Shown one piece after another: positions 42,269 to 49,549 of a stretch of DNA of 49,549 bases. The notes below the pieces were generated by a model, which had not been told where the DNA came from, searched no databases, and saw nothing but the letters and a program-made list of their open reading frames with translations. The stretch comes from Clostridiales bacterium (GTDB taxonomy: Bacteria > Bacillota > Clostridia > Oscillospirales > Butyricicoccaceae), in the NCBI GenBank assembly GCA_019421385.1, contig JAHZFK010000013.1, positions 1 through 49,549 of the forward strand, given 5' to 3'. The translations under genes and the position numbers were made by a program. Within the stretch, counting starts at the first letter, position 1, and each line of letters opens with the position of its first letter.

Positions 42269-42858
42269 GGACAGGTATCCTCGGCGGCACATTCAATCCG
42301 CCGCACCTTGGGCATCTGCGCGCGGCAGAACTGGCGCACGATGCGCTTGGACTGGACCGGGTGTTGTTTATCCCGACCAATATTCCGCCGCATAAGGCGC
42401 TGCCCGAACACACGGCAACAGCAGCCGACCGCTGTGAGATGGTGCGCCTTCTGACCAAAGATACGCCGTGGGCGCAGCTGGATACTATGGAGGTTGACCG
42501 CGGCGGGGCGAGTTATACGGTGGATACGCTGCGCGCATTGCACGCGCGGGGCGAAACCGATCTTTACTTGATCGTCGGCACGGACATGCTGCTGTCGTTT
42601 GACCGCATCTGGCGTGCGCCGGAGGAGATCGTGCAGCTGTGTGCGCTGGCGGTTTGTGCGCGCACGCAGGATGATTGGGCAAGGCTGCGGCGCAAGGCGG
42701 TTCTGCTGCACCGGAGTATGAATGCGCATATCGAGCTGGTGCAGGGACCGAGTATTACCATTTCATCGACCGAGCTGCGGCAGGGCGGCGCGTTGCGCCG
42801 CTATACCGCGCCCGCGGTCGCGGATTATATCGAGCGAAATCACCTTTACGGTTATTGA
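42265..42858 (+). CDS. nadD: Nicotinate-nucleotide adenylyltransferase NadD
   Basis: NadD makes deamido-NAD from nicotinate mononucleotide and ATP in NAD synthesis. The 197-residue protein has the nucleotidyltransferase start GILGGTFNPPHLGH with the HxGH motif (His14, His17). FIPTNIPPHK, LIVGTDMLLSFDRIW and the C-terminal ISSTELR signature (the ISSTxxR motif) follow. It overlaps yhbY by four bases and is followed by yqeK 39 bases later. All expected catalytic elements are present. Confidence 0.97.
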   Translation: MRTGILGGTFNPPHLGHLRAAELAHDALGLDRVLFIPTNIPPHKALPEHTATAADRCEMVRLLTKDTPWAQLDTMEVDRGGASYTVDTLRALHARGETDLYLIVGTDMLLSFDRIWRAPEEIVQLCALAVCARTQDDWARLRRKAVLLHRSMNAHIELVQGPSITISSTELRQGGALRRYTAPAVADYIERNHLYGY

Positions 42859-42897
42859 CAACAAGCGATATAAAATTCAGAAAGGCGGGGAAAAGTT

Positions 42898-43479
42898 ATG
42901 TTGTGTAACGATGAAATGAGGCAAGGGATTCTGGCGCGATTGCACGGATACCGGTATGAGCATACGCTGGGGTGTGAGCGGGCTGCCAGGAAGCTGGCCA
43001 AGCGCTTCGGCGGCGATCCGGAAAAGGCTGGGGTGGCCGCAATCCTACACGACATAACAAAGCATCTTTCTCCGCAGGAACAGTTGAATTTATGTGAGAA
43101 ATACGGTATAATACCCTGTACCGTTGAAAAAAGCGAGCCGAAAATGCTGCACGGGAAAACGGCGGCAGCCATTGCGCGCGAGGAATACGGTATGCCGGAA
43201 GACATCTGCGACGCAATCGCTTGCCACACCACTGGCAAGCACGGCATGACCTTGCTGGATAAGATCCTTTATCTGGCCGATTACATCGAGGATACGCGCG
43301 ATTTCCCGGGTGTGGAAAAGGCGCGTGAGCTGGCGCGGAAAAGCATTGACCGTGCGCTGCTCTATTGTTATGATCAAACGCTGACCGAATTGGTTCAGCG
43401 TGGCAAACTGATACACAGCGATACGGTCGCGGCATATAATGATATGATCCGGCATGGTATCCGCTGGCGTGACGAATAG
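42898..43479 (+). CDS. yqeK: YqeK-type HD-domain hydrolase (symmetrical Ap4A hydrolase)
   Basis: YqeK proteins are HD-domain phosphohydrolases; Bacillus and streptococcal members split Ap4A to two ADP. The 193-residue protein has the first metal His22 in EHTLGCERAA, the HD pair His51-Asp52 in AILHDITKH, further histidines in MLHGKTAA and IACHTTGKHGM, and the closing acid region YLADYIEDTRDFPGV. The ATG at 42898 has a GGGG-type ribosome binding site. The gene sits in its usual place between nadD and an LCP-family/rsfS pair. Confidence 0.94.
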   Translation: MLCNDEMRQGILARLHGYRYEHTLGCERAARKLAKRFGGDPEKAGVAAILHDITKHLSPQEQLNLCEKYGIIPCTVEKSEPKMLHGKTAAAIAREEYGMPEDICDAIACHTTGKHGMTLLDKILYLADYIEDTRDFPGVEKARELARKSIDRALLYCYDQTLTELVQRGKLIHSDTVAAYNDMIRHGIRWRDE

Positions 43480-43503
43480 GACAATACTGGAGGCAGGAAT
43501 CGT

Positions 43504-45153
43504 TTGAAACTTTTTGGAGGCAGCGGAGGCCATAACGGCCGGACAAACCGCACGCAGAAGCAAAGCGCGCCGCGGCAGGCCGCGGGCAAGACCAGTCAGA
43601 AGCCGATGCCTACGACGCAGCGAGCGTCACAGTCCGCGCCAAAGGCCGCGGCGCAGCGAGCGCCGCAGTCCGCGCCGAAACCGGCAGGGAAAAAAGGCGC
43701 AAAGGTGAAAAAACAGCCGACAAAGAGCCAGAAGCGCAGACGTATCATTATTATCATAGCGGTTGTGCTTGCGTTGCTGCTTTGCGCTGCAGCTGCCGCA
43801 GTGATGTTTATCCGTCCGCCGCAGGCCAATGATCCTACCATCAAGGATAAGGAAAACGGGGACAAGATCGACGTCAACAGCATGCTCAATTCGGGCACGC
43901 GCATCGACGATGTGTTTACCTTTGTAGTTGGTGCAGTCGACGAAGATGAGACCAGAACCGACGCATTGATGGTCGCCACGATGGACGTCAATAAAAAGAC
44001 CATCAACATCATGAACATTCCGCGCGATACGATGTGCAACAATGGCCTCAGCGGTGCGAGCCGCAAAATCAATGCCGCTTATGGCATGAGCAAGGGCATT
44101 GAGCAGACGAAGATCGAGATCGAACGTCTGATGGGCTTCAAGCCGGATAAGTATGTTATCGTCAATTTTGACGGCATTGCGGCGATTGTGGACGCAATTG
44201 GCGGCATTGACTATGAAATTCCGTTCCGTATGGAATACGATGATCCGTCGCAGAATTTGCACATCGACCTGTATGCCGGTATGCAGCATCTGGACGGCAA
44301 ACAGACGGTAGAATTCTTGCGCTGGCGTCATAATAATGACTATTCGGTGCAGTATCCGAATGGCGACGAGGGCCGCGTGGAAAACCAGCAGAAGTTCCTC
44401 AAAGCGCTTGCAGCGGAAGTATTCCAGCTCAAAAACATCACCAAGATTCCGGATATTGCCGATGCGGTATTCCAGAATGTCAAGACCGATCTGACCGCGG
44501 GCGAACTGCTCTGGATGGGTATGCAGGCCTTGCAGATCAAAAACGAGAACATCCAGTTCTTCACGCTCCCCGGTTATGGTGCGATGAGCTATGCCGGCAG
44601 CGATCCGTACCAGTATTCGTTCTTCTTCCCGTATTATCAGGAGACGCTCGATCTGGTCAACAAATACTTTAACCCGTATGAGGAGCCGATCACGACGCTC
44701 GATATGGTAAGCGGGCCGGAAAGCGGCAGCTCTTCGAGTTGGAGCGGCGGCGTCAGCTCGGGCGAGGATAACTACGTCTGGGGCGATACCTCCGAGAATG
44801 ACTATAGCGATGATACCGGTTCGTCCGGCGGCAGCTCGTCCGGTGGAGACACTTCGAGCGGCGGCAGCACAGACCCTGAAGCCGGCGGTGACACCTCTGG
44901 CGGCGGCGATACAACTGGCGGCGGTACGTCCGGTGGTGGAGACACGTCGGGCGGCGGCTCGGCCGGTGGCGACACCTCTGGTGGTGGTTCGACCGGCGGT
45001 GGAGATACCTCTGGCGGCGGTTCGACTGGTGGCGACACCTCGGGCGGCGGCTCGACCGGCGGCGATACGTCGGGCGGTGGCTCGACCGGCGGAGACACCT
45101 CCGGCGGTGGAGATACTTCGGGCGGCGGCGGTGCTGTAGACCCGGAAGCATGA
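43504..45153 (+). CDS. LytR-CpsA-Psr family wall-polymer ligase with Gly/Ser/Thr/Asp repeat tail
   Basis: LCP enzymes transfer glycopolymers such as teichoic acids from a lipid carrier to peptidoglycan outside the membrane. The 549-residue protein has a strongly basic, Ala/Pro/Gln/Ser-rich cytoplasmic tail (1 to about 78) and one membrane helix (about 81-103). The LCP domain (about 135-300) has TRTDALMVATMD, IPRDTMCN with Arg174 and Asp175, and the DGIAAIVDAIGGIDYE core, followed by a trailing domain to about 400. From about 403 to the end it is low-complexity Gly/Ser/Thr/Asp with a repeating GGSTGGDTSG-like unit. The start is a TTG at 43504 with GGAGGCAGGA upstream. The nadD-yqeK-LCP-rsfS order is conserved in Firmicutes. 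Confidence 0.92.
   Translation: MKLFGGSGGHNGRTNRTQKQSAPRQAAGKTSQKPMPTTQRASQSAPKAAAQRAPQSAPKPAGKKGAKVKKQPTKSQKRRRIIIIIAVVLALLLCAAAAAVMFIRPPQANDPTIKDKENGDKIDVNSMLNSGTRIDDVFTFVVGAVDEDETRTDALMVATMDVNKKTINIMNIPRDTMCNNGLSGASRKINAAYGMSKGIEQTKIEIERLMGFKPDKYVIVNFDGIAAIVDAIGGIDYEIPFRMEYDDPSQNLHIDLYAGMQHLDGKQTVEFLRWRHNNDYSVQYPNGDEGRVENQQKFLKALAAEVFQLKNITKIPDIADAVFQNVKTDLTAGELLWMGMQALQIKNENIQFFTLPGYGAMSYAGSDPYQYSFFFPYYQETLDLVNKYFNPYEEPITTLDMVSGPESGSSSSWSGGVSSGEDNYVWGDTSENDYSDDTGSSGGSSSGGDTSSGGSTDPEAGGDTSGGGDTTGGGTSGGGDTSGGGSAGGDTSGGGSTGGGDTSGGGSTGGDTSGGGSTGGDTSGGGSTGGDTSGGGDTSGGGGAVDPEA
44700..45140 (+). repeat. In-gene tandem repeat encoding Gly/Ser/Thr/Asp tail
   Basis: Within the LCP gene, imperfect units of about 24-33 bases encode variants of GGSTGGDTSG, most regular from about 44960 to 45120. 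Sequences encoding DPEA stand near 44874 and again at the very end. Synonymous codons vary between units (ACC, ACG, ACT; TCG, TCT, TCC), so the array is not a recent perfect duplication. It is likely a flexible extracellular spacer. Confidence 0.8.
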
Positions 45154-45175
45154 TAATAAAGAAGGAGTTTGGAAA

Positions 45176-45541
45176 TTGACTGCAAAAGATACCGTAAAAG
45201 CGATTTGTGAAGCGCTGATAGAGAAAAAAGCGCAGGAAATCGAAGTGCTGCAGGTAGAACGCCTGACCGAGCTGACCGAGTATTTCGTCATCTGTTCGGC
45301 TTCTTCGACCACGCAGGTCAAGGCGCTGGCTGATAACGTAGAGTGGCGTCTGAAATATGACCATGAAACGCTGGTGCATCACACCGAGGGTTATGAATCT
45401 GCGCAGTGGATGCTGCTGGATTACGGCTGCGTGGTGCTGCATGTGTTCATGCCGGAGGCGCGCAAGTTCTACAATCTGGAGAACCTGTGGAAGGACGGCA
45501 CGCCTGTGGCGCTGTCCGAGCTTGGCATTGCAGAAAAATAA
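45176..45541 (+). CDS. rsfS: Ribosomal silencing factor RsfS
   Basis: RsfS binds ribosomal protein uL14 and blocks subunit joining when nutrients are scarce. The 121-residue protein is a single DUF143 domain with EVLQVERLTELTEYFVICSA, the segment SAQWMLLDYGCVVLHVFMPE, and the final RKFYNLENLW. The start is a TTG at 45176 with AAGGAG 9 bases upstream. It lies in the conserved nadD-yqeK-LCP-rsfS string. A hairpin without a T-run (GCGGCGGA at 45551-45558 with TCCGCCGC at 45572-45579) separates it from leuS. Confidence 0.95.
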   Translation: MTAKDTVKAICEALIEKKAQEIEVLQVERLTELTEYFVICSASSTTQVKALADNVEWRLKYDHETLVHHTEGYESAQWMLLDYGCVVLHVFMPEARKFYNLENLWKDGTPVALSELGIAEK

Positions 45542-45550
45542 AACGGGGAT

Positions 45551-45579
45551 GCGGCGGATGCAGAAAGTGTGTCCGCCGC
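45551..45579 (+). repeat. GC-rich hairpin between rsfS and leuS
   Basis: GCGGCGGA (45551-45558) is exactly inverted at 45572-45579 around a 13-base loop. No T-run follows, so it may modulate or stabilise mRNA rather than terminate. No T-box leader precedes leuS. Confidence 0.5.
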
Positions 45580-45624
45580 GTTACCGCGCCTAAAATAAAC
45601 CATTCACTTTAGGGGGAAATACCG

Positions 45625-48033
45625 TTGAAGTACGATCACAAATTGGTTGAAAAAAAGTGGCAGGACATTTGGGATGAGGCGCATTGCTTCGAAGCGGAAA
45701 ATGGCGGCCATAAAGAGAAATTCTATGCGCTGGTTGAGTTTCCGTATCCGTCCGGTCAGGGCCTGCACGTAGGTCACCCGCGCTCTTATACTGCGCTTGA
45801 CATTGTTGCGCGCAAAAAGCGTATGCAGGGCTATAACGTGCTGTACCCGATGGGCTGGGATGCATTTGGCCTGCCGACTGAGAACTTTGCCATCAAGAAC
45901 CACATCCATCCGGCGGAAGTGACCAAGAAGAATGTTGCGCGCTTTAAGAGCCAGCTCAAGTCGCTCGGTTTGTCGTTCGACTGGTCGCGCGAGATCAACA
46001 CGACCGACCCGAACTACTACAAGTGGACGCAGTGGATTTTCTTGCAGCTGTTCAAAAAGGGTCTTGCCTATAAGAAGGAAATGAGCGTCAACTGGTGCAC
46101 CTCCTGTAAGTGTGTGCTGGCAAACGAAGAGGTTGTCAACGGCGTGTGCGAGCGCTGCGGCAGCGAGGTCGTGCACAAGACCAAGAGCCAGTGGATGCTG
46201 GCAATCACCAAGTACGCGCAGCGTCTGATCGACGATCTGGATGAGGTGGACTTCATCGAGCGCGTCAAGGTGCAGCAGCGCAACTGGATCGGCCGCTCGA
46301 CCGGTGCAGAGGTCGATTTCAAGACCACTGAGGGCGATACGCTGACCGTTTACACCACCCGTCCGGATACCCTGTTTGGCGCGACTTACATGGTCATCTC
46401 GCCCGAGCATCCGGCGATCGAGCAGTGGGCGGACAAGCTCAAGAACATTGACGCGGTACGCGCGTACCGTGAAGAAGCCGCGCGCAAGTCGGATTTCGAG
46501 CGTACTGAGCTGAATAAGGACAAGACCGGCGTCAAGCTGGACGGCGTGGCTGCCATCAATCCGGTCAACGGGCGAGAGATCCCGATTTTCGTGTCCGACT
46601 ATGTCCTGATGGGCTACGGCACGGGTGCGATCATGGCCGTTCCGGCGCATGACGATCGTGACTGGGAGTTTGCTAAGAAGTTTGGCTGCGAGATCATCGA
46701 AGTTGTGTCCGGTGGCGAGGATGTACAGAAGGCTGCGTTCACTGCTAAGGATGAGACCGGTATTCTGGTCAACTCGGACTTCCTCAACGGCAAGACGGTC
46801 AAGGATGCGATTCCGGCGATGATCGCATGGCTGGAGGAGAAGGGCATCGGTCATGCCAAGGTGCAGTACAAGCTGCGCGACTGGGTATTCTCCCGTCAGC
46901 GCTATTGGGGTGAACCCATTCCGCTGGTGCACTGCGAGAAGTGCGGCTGGGTGGCAATTCCGGAGGAGCAGTTGCCGCTGACCTTGCCGGACGTGGAGAG
47001 CTACGAGCCGACCGAGAACGGCGAAAGTCCGCTGGCCAAGATGACCGACTGGGTCAACACCACCTGTCCGTGCTGTGGCGGCCCTGCCAAGCGCGAAACC
47101 GATACCATGCCCCAGTGGGCTGGTTCGTCGTGGTATTTCCTGCGCTACATGGACCCGCATAACGATAAGGCGCTTGCTTCTAAGGAGGCGCTGGAATACT
47201 GGTCGCCGGTCGACTGGTACAACGGCGGTATGGAGCACACCACGCTCCACCTGCTGTACAGCCGTTTCTGGCACAAGTTCCTGTATGATATCGGTGTTGT
47301 GCCGACCAAGGAGCCGTATGCCCGCCGCACGAGCCATGGCATGATTCTGGGCGAGAACGGCGAGAAGATGTCCAAGAGCCGCGGCAACGTGGTCAACCCG
47401 GACGAGATCGTCGATACCTATGGCGCGGATACCATGCGTCTGTACGAAATGTTCATCGGTGACTTTGAGAAGGCTGCGCCGTGGAGCCCGAAGTCCATCA
47501 AGGGCTGCCGCCGCTTCCTCGAGCGCGTCTGGGGTCTGGCCGAAAAGGTGCAGGAGGGCGAGGAATACTCCAAGCAGCACGAAGTGCTCATGCACCGCAC
47601 GATCAAGAAGGTCGGCGAGGATGCGGACAACCTCAAGGCGAATACCGCAATTGCAGCGCTGATGACCATGCTCAACGAGTTCTATGATAAGGGTGTCAAC
47701 AAGGCCGAGTATATGACCTTCCTGACGCTGCTCAATCCCTTTGCACCACATATCACGGAAGAATTGTGGCAGCAGATGGGCGGCGAAGGCCTGCTGTCTG
47801 TTGCTCCGTGGCCAGTATATGAAGACGCCAAGACGGTCGAGGATACCGTGGAAGTGGCGGTACAGGTCAACGGCAAGCTCAAGTGCACGATCAAGCTGCC
47901 GGCAGATTGCGATAAGCAGGTCGCTATCGACACCGCGCTTGCAGAGGAGAAGGTACAGAACGCGATTGCAGGCAAGGAAATGGTCAAGCAGATCGTTGTA
48001 CCTGGTAAAATTGTCAATCTGGTCGTTCGTTAA
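45625..48033 (+). CDS. leuS: Leucyl-tRNA synthetase
   Basis: This class I enzyme charges tRNA-Leu and edits mischarged products. The 802-residue protein has the HIGH-type motif HVGH (48-51) in PYPSGQGLHVGHPRS. The editing domain lies at about residues 220-400 (TTRPDTLFGATYMVISPEHP, GYGTGAIMAVPAHDDRD), and the KMSKS loop begins at Lys581 (KMSKSRGNVVNPDE). The C-terminal anticodon-binding and LeuRS tail domains end in VPGKIVNLVV. The zinc-type CEKCGW and CCGG cysteines are present. The start is a TTG at 45625 with AGGGGGAA 8 bases upstream. Length is normal for a bacterial enzyme. Confidence 0.97.
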   Translation: MKYDHKLVEKKWQDIWDEAHCFEAENGGHKEKFYALVEFPYPSGQGLHVGHPRSYTALDIVARKKRMQGYNVLYPMGWDAFGLPTENFAIKNHIHPAEVTKKNVARFKSQLKSLGLSFDWSREINTTDPNYYKWTQWIFLQLFKKGLAYKKEMSVNWCTSCKCVLANEEVVNGVCERCGSEVVHKTKSQWMLAITKYAQRLIDDLDEVDFIERVKVQQRNWIGRSTGAEVDFKTTEGDTLTVYTTRPDTLFGATYMVISPEHPAIEQWADKLKNIDAVRAYREEAARKSDFERTELNKDKTGVKLDGVAAINPVNGREIPIFVSDYVLMGYGTGAIMAVPAHDDRDWEFAKKFGCEIIEVVSGGEDVQKAAFTAKDETGILVNSDFLNGKTVKDAIPAMIAWLEEKGIGHAKVQYKLRDWVFSRQRYWGEPIPLVHCEKCGWVAIPEEQLPLTLPDVESYEPTENGESPLAKMTDWVNTTCPCCGGPAKRETDTMPQWAGSSWYFLRYMDPHNDKALASKEALEYWSPVDWYNGGMEHTTLHLLYSRFWHKFLYDIGVVPTKEPYARRTSHGMILGENGEKMSKSRGNVVNPDEIVDTYGADTMRLYEMFIGDFEKAAPWSPKSIKGCRRFLERVWGLAEKVQEGEEYSKQHEVLMHRTIKKVGEDADNLKANTAIAALMTMLNEFYDKGVNKAEYMTFLTLLNPFAPHITEELWQQMGGEGLLSVAPWPVYEDAKTVEDTVEVAVQVNGKLKCTIKLPADCDKQVAIDTALAEEKVQNAIAGKEMVKQIVVPGKIVNLVVR

Positions 48034-48042
48034 ACTTTCTTA

Positions 48043-48071
48043 TTGACACGGACGGTAAAAACAGATATAAT
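48043..48071 (+). promoter_or_regulatory. Consensus promoter of rpsU
   Basis: TTGACA (48043-48048), exactly 17 bases, TATAAT (48066-48071): a perfect sigma-A promoter, the best in the window. It starts inside the short gap after leuS. The leader of about 75 bases can form CACGG...CCGTG and GTTCC...GGAAC hairpins before the ribosome binding site. Confidence 0.93.
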
Positions 48072-48154
48072 ATTCTTACGGTTTTGTGTGCCACGGTGCA
48101 TGAGGCCGTGCAAAGTGTTCCTCCAGAGGGGAACGCGCGGAGGGAGGGAAAACA

Positions 48155-48337
48155 GTGTCGGAGATCCGCATCAAAGAAAATGAATCTATTGACAGCGCGC
48201 TGCGCCGTTTCAAGCGTTCGTGCGCCAAGGCGGGTACGCTTTCCGAGCTCCGCAAGCGTGAGCATTATGAAAGCCCGAGCGTCAAGCGCCGCAAGAAGTC
48301 TGAGGCAGCGCGCGCGAAGAAGAAAAAGTTTCGCTAA
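48155..48337 (+). CDS. rpsU: 30S ribosomal protein S21
   Basis: S21 (bS21) binds near the anti-Shine-Dalgarno end of 16S rRNA and helps initiation. The 60-residue protein has the family core ENESIDSALRRFKRSCAKAG, REHYESPSVKRRKKS and a Lys/Arg-rich end. The GTG at 48155 follows GGAGGGAGGG with 7 bases spacing. It is a single-gene unit between a perfect promoter and a strong terminator, consistent with high expression. Confidence 0.97.
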   Translation: MSEIRIKENESIDSALRRFKRSCAKAGTLSELRKREHYESPSVKRRKKSEAARAKKKKFR

Positions 48338-48345
48338 TTGACAGG

Positions 48346-48380
48346 AAAAGAACAGATGCTTTTGCATCTGTTCTTTTTTT
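48346..48380 (+). terminator. Intrinsic terminator of rpsU
   Basis: AAAAGAACAGATGC (48346-48359) pairs with GCATCTGTTCTTTT (48364-48377) around TTTT, with a seven-T run. Confidence 0.95.
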
Positions 48381-48452
48381 CATTTTCTGCGAAAAATGGT
48401 AAATCCGGCGATTTCGGCAGTGTTTACACTTCTTTCAAATTTTCTACAAACT

Positions 48453-48481
48453 TTAGACATATGGATACGGTATAGTATAAC
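48453..48481 (+). promoter_or_regulatory. Promoter of the candidate non-coding RNA
   Basis: TTAGAC (48453-48458), 17 bases, TATAAC (48476-48481). A TATAGT at 48471 overlaps it. The predicted start is about 48488. Confidence 0.62.
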
Positions 48482-48487
48482 CACAGC

Positions 48488-48655
48488 AAGGGAACAACCC
48501 CTTTTGATATAAACTTCTTCATGGGAAGACGATAAAAATCTGTTCGGCCCTGTGGGACGGAATACCGCGCAGGCTCCCGGACAGTCCAAAGACAAGAGGC
48601 GCAACCGCCCATTATTATAGAAAGCGCGCACTGCATCTGGCAGCGCGCGTTTTTT
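48488..48655 (+). ncRNA. Candidate free-standing structured small RNA, about 168 nt
   Basis: The segment has its own promoter upstream and an intrinsic terminator at its end, with the next gene's separate promoter beyond that, and no convincing open frame. Ordered hairpins are visible: AAGGG (48488-48492) with CCCTT (48499-48503); CTTC, ATGG, GAAG (48517-48528); and a nested three-part stem. In that stem CTGTTCGG (48540-48547) pairs with CCGGACAG (48577-48584), enclosing CCTG/CAGG and CGG, AATA, CCG. GGCG, CAAC, CGCC (48598-48609) follows, then the terminator GCGCGC (48624-48629) with GCGCGC (48643-48648) and T-run 48650-48655. The 5' and 3' ends are not complementary, which argues against 6S RNA. 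No SRP RNA, tmRNA or RNase P core motif is visible. I cannot assign a family. Confidence 0.6.
48624..48655 (+). terminator. Intrinsic terminator of the candidate ncRNA
   Basis: GCGCGC plus an inner TGC/GCA pairing around ATCTG, followed by six T. It ends the transcription unit before the topoisomerase promoter. Confidence 0.88.
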
Positions 48656-48694
48656 GTCGAAAAACTGATTTTGCGTATATACATCGGAAAATGA

Positions 48695-48723
48695 TTGAAA
48701 AATAAAGAAAAACAGCGTATAAT
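48695..48723 (+). promoter_or_regulatory. Promoter of the type IIA topoisomerase B gene
   Basis: TTGAAA (48695-48700), 17 bases, TATAAT (48718-48723), 50 bases before the start codon. Confidence 0.85.
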
Positions 48724-48772
48724 ATGATAGTTATGGATTTGAGAACTGCGGAAACAGGGAGTTAAGGACGAT

Positions 48773-49549
48773 ATGAGCAAAGCAAAACCGTCATACGGCA
48801 ACGAGAGCATTTCCTCGCTCAAGGGCGCAGACCGTGTGCGCAAACGCCCGGGCGTTATCTTCGGTTCGGACGGGCTGGAGGGCTGCGAACATGCGGTGTT
48901 TGAGATCCTGTCCAACTCGATCGACGAAGCGCGAGAGGGTTTTGGTACGGAAATCGTCACCACCCGTTACGAGGATGGCTCGATCGAAGTAGCCGACCGC
49001 GGTCGCGGTGTGCCGATCGAGTGGAACGAAAATGAGCAGCGCTATAACTGGGAACTGGTCTTTTGTGAGTTGTATGCGGGCGGCAAGTATAAGAACGACA
49101 CCGGTGAAAACTATGAGTTCTCTTTGGGACTGAACGGTCTGGGCACCTGTGCGACCCAGTATTCTTCGGAATACATGGACGTGACTGTGGTACGCGATGG
49201 TTTCGAGTATCGTCTGCATTTTGAAAAGGGCGAGAACAAGACCGATGCCAAGGAGGGATTTATCAAAAAGCCCACGACAGCGAAGAAAACCGGTACGACC
49301 ATCCGTTGGAAGCCCGATTTGGAAGTATTCACGGATATCAACATTCCGGTGGACTACTATCTGGACACGCTCAAGCGGCAGGCGGTAGTCAACAGCCATA
49401 TCAAGTTCGTGCTGCGCAATCAGGTTGGCGGCAAGTTTGAAACGACCGGGTTTTTGTATCAGAACGGCATTGTGGATTACGTCACCGAGCTTGTTGGGGA
49501 AAATCCGCTGACCTCGGTGCAGTTTCTGGAGGGCGAGCGGCGCGGCCGC
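48773..49549 (+). CDS. Type IIA DNA topoisomerase subunit B (ParE/GyrB family), 5' part only
   Basis: This is the ATPase subunit of topoisomerase IV or gyrase; the first 259 codons are present and the frame runs off the window's right end. The GHKL ATPase fold is visible: RVRKRPGVIFGSDG, the ATP/Mg helix EILSNSIDEAREG, DRGRGVPIEW, and the lid GLNGLGTCATQYSSEY where classical GyrB has GLHGVGASVVNALS. AGTTAAGGA precedes the ATG at 48773. The altered lid suggests the clostridial ParE-like branch rather than the gyrB next to dnaA/recF. A parC/gyrA-type partner would be expected just downstream, outside the window. Confidence 0.87.
   Translation, partial: MSKAKPSYGNESISSLKGADRVRKRPGVIFGSDGLEGCEHAVFEILSNSIDEAREGFGTEIVTTRYEDGSIEVADRGRGVPIEWNENEQRYNWELVFCELYAGGKYKNDTGENYEFSLGLNGLGTCATQYSSEYMDVTVVRDGFEYRLHFEKGENKTDAKEGFIKKPTTAKKTGTTIRWKPDLEVFTDINIPVDYYLDTLKRQAVVNSHIKFVLRNQVGGKFETTGFLYQNGIVDYVTELVGENPLTSVQFLEGERRGR

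Noticed and set aside
44826..45138. Possible CRISPR-like repeats
   Set aside because: The repeats are in frame, coding, adjacent to each other and lack unique spacers.
44802..45185. Minus-strand open frame encoding Pro-rich PPPEVSPP repeats
   Set aside because: It is the antisense of the Gly/Ser/Thr/Asp repeat array of the LCP gene.
48550..48575. GGGACGGAATACCGCG resembles the T-box antiterminator word GGGUGGNACCGCG
   Set aside because: It has an extra base, there is no upstream AG-box or specifier stem, and a terminator plus a new promoter separate it from the next gene.
48488..48655. 6S RNA
   Set aside because: The ends are not complementary, so the long closing stem of 6S cannot form.

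Overview
The window reads as chromosomal core genome from a strictly anaerobic, GC-rich member of the Clostridia. A Butyricicoccaceae/Oscillospirales-type gut commensal is my inference; it rests on DUF4317 and DUF4830 family proteins, a GH4/PTS pair, a flavodiiron protein, classical Firmicutes operon neighbourhoods and GC-rich coding with AT-rich promoters, not on any marker search. Forty of the 41 genes I support lie on the plus strand, as expected for a leading-strand segment. I see no tRNA, rRNA, CRISPR array, insertion sequence or prophage. TTG or GTG starts are common and are usually confirmed by a strong Shine-Dalgarno sequence.

Layout. 1-3606: sugar operon (GH4 6-phospho-alpha-glucosidase, lactose/cellobiose-type PTS IIC, RDD membrane protein). 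3.6-10 kb: amidohydrolase, DUF4317 protein, the 23S rRNA methyltransferase RlmB, and a 774-residue membrane protein that looks like a P-type ATPase stripped of its catalytic motifs. A bidirectional terminator and a 28-residue minus-strand membrane peptide follow. 10.3-16.6 kb: single-gene units for an EF-G-like GTPase, a flavodiiron protein, a DUF4830 protein, an RsuA-type pseudouridine synthase and a PucR/CdaR-type regulator.

16.7-20.8 kb: cell-wall hydrolysis module ftsE-ftsX, coiled-coil M23 peptidase, S41 processing protease. 20.8-25.9 kb: greA-lysS, then yaaA and a UvrD-family helicase. 26.3-36 kb: K+ uptake pair trkH-trkA, a SpoU methyltransferase, dprA-topA-trmFO, plsX and rnc. 36.1-48 kb: smc-ftsY followed by rph-rdgB-yhbY-nadD-yqeK, an LCP-family wall ligase with a Gly/Ser/Thr/Asp repeat tail, rsfS and leuS. 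48-49.5 kb: rpsU with a consensus promoter, a free-standing promoter/structured region/terminator unit that looks like a non-coding RNA, and the 5' part of a type IIA topoisomerase B subunit that runs off the window.

Most of the window is housekeeping: translation, RNA modification, chromosome segregation and topology, membrane and wall synthesis, and redox/ion defence. The parts I consider least explained are the pseudo-P-type ATPase (7587-9911), the candidate ncRNA (about 48488-48655), the minus-strand mini-protein (10019-10105), the promoter nested in a terminator before ftsE, and the 420-base gene-free leader before trkH.
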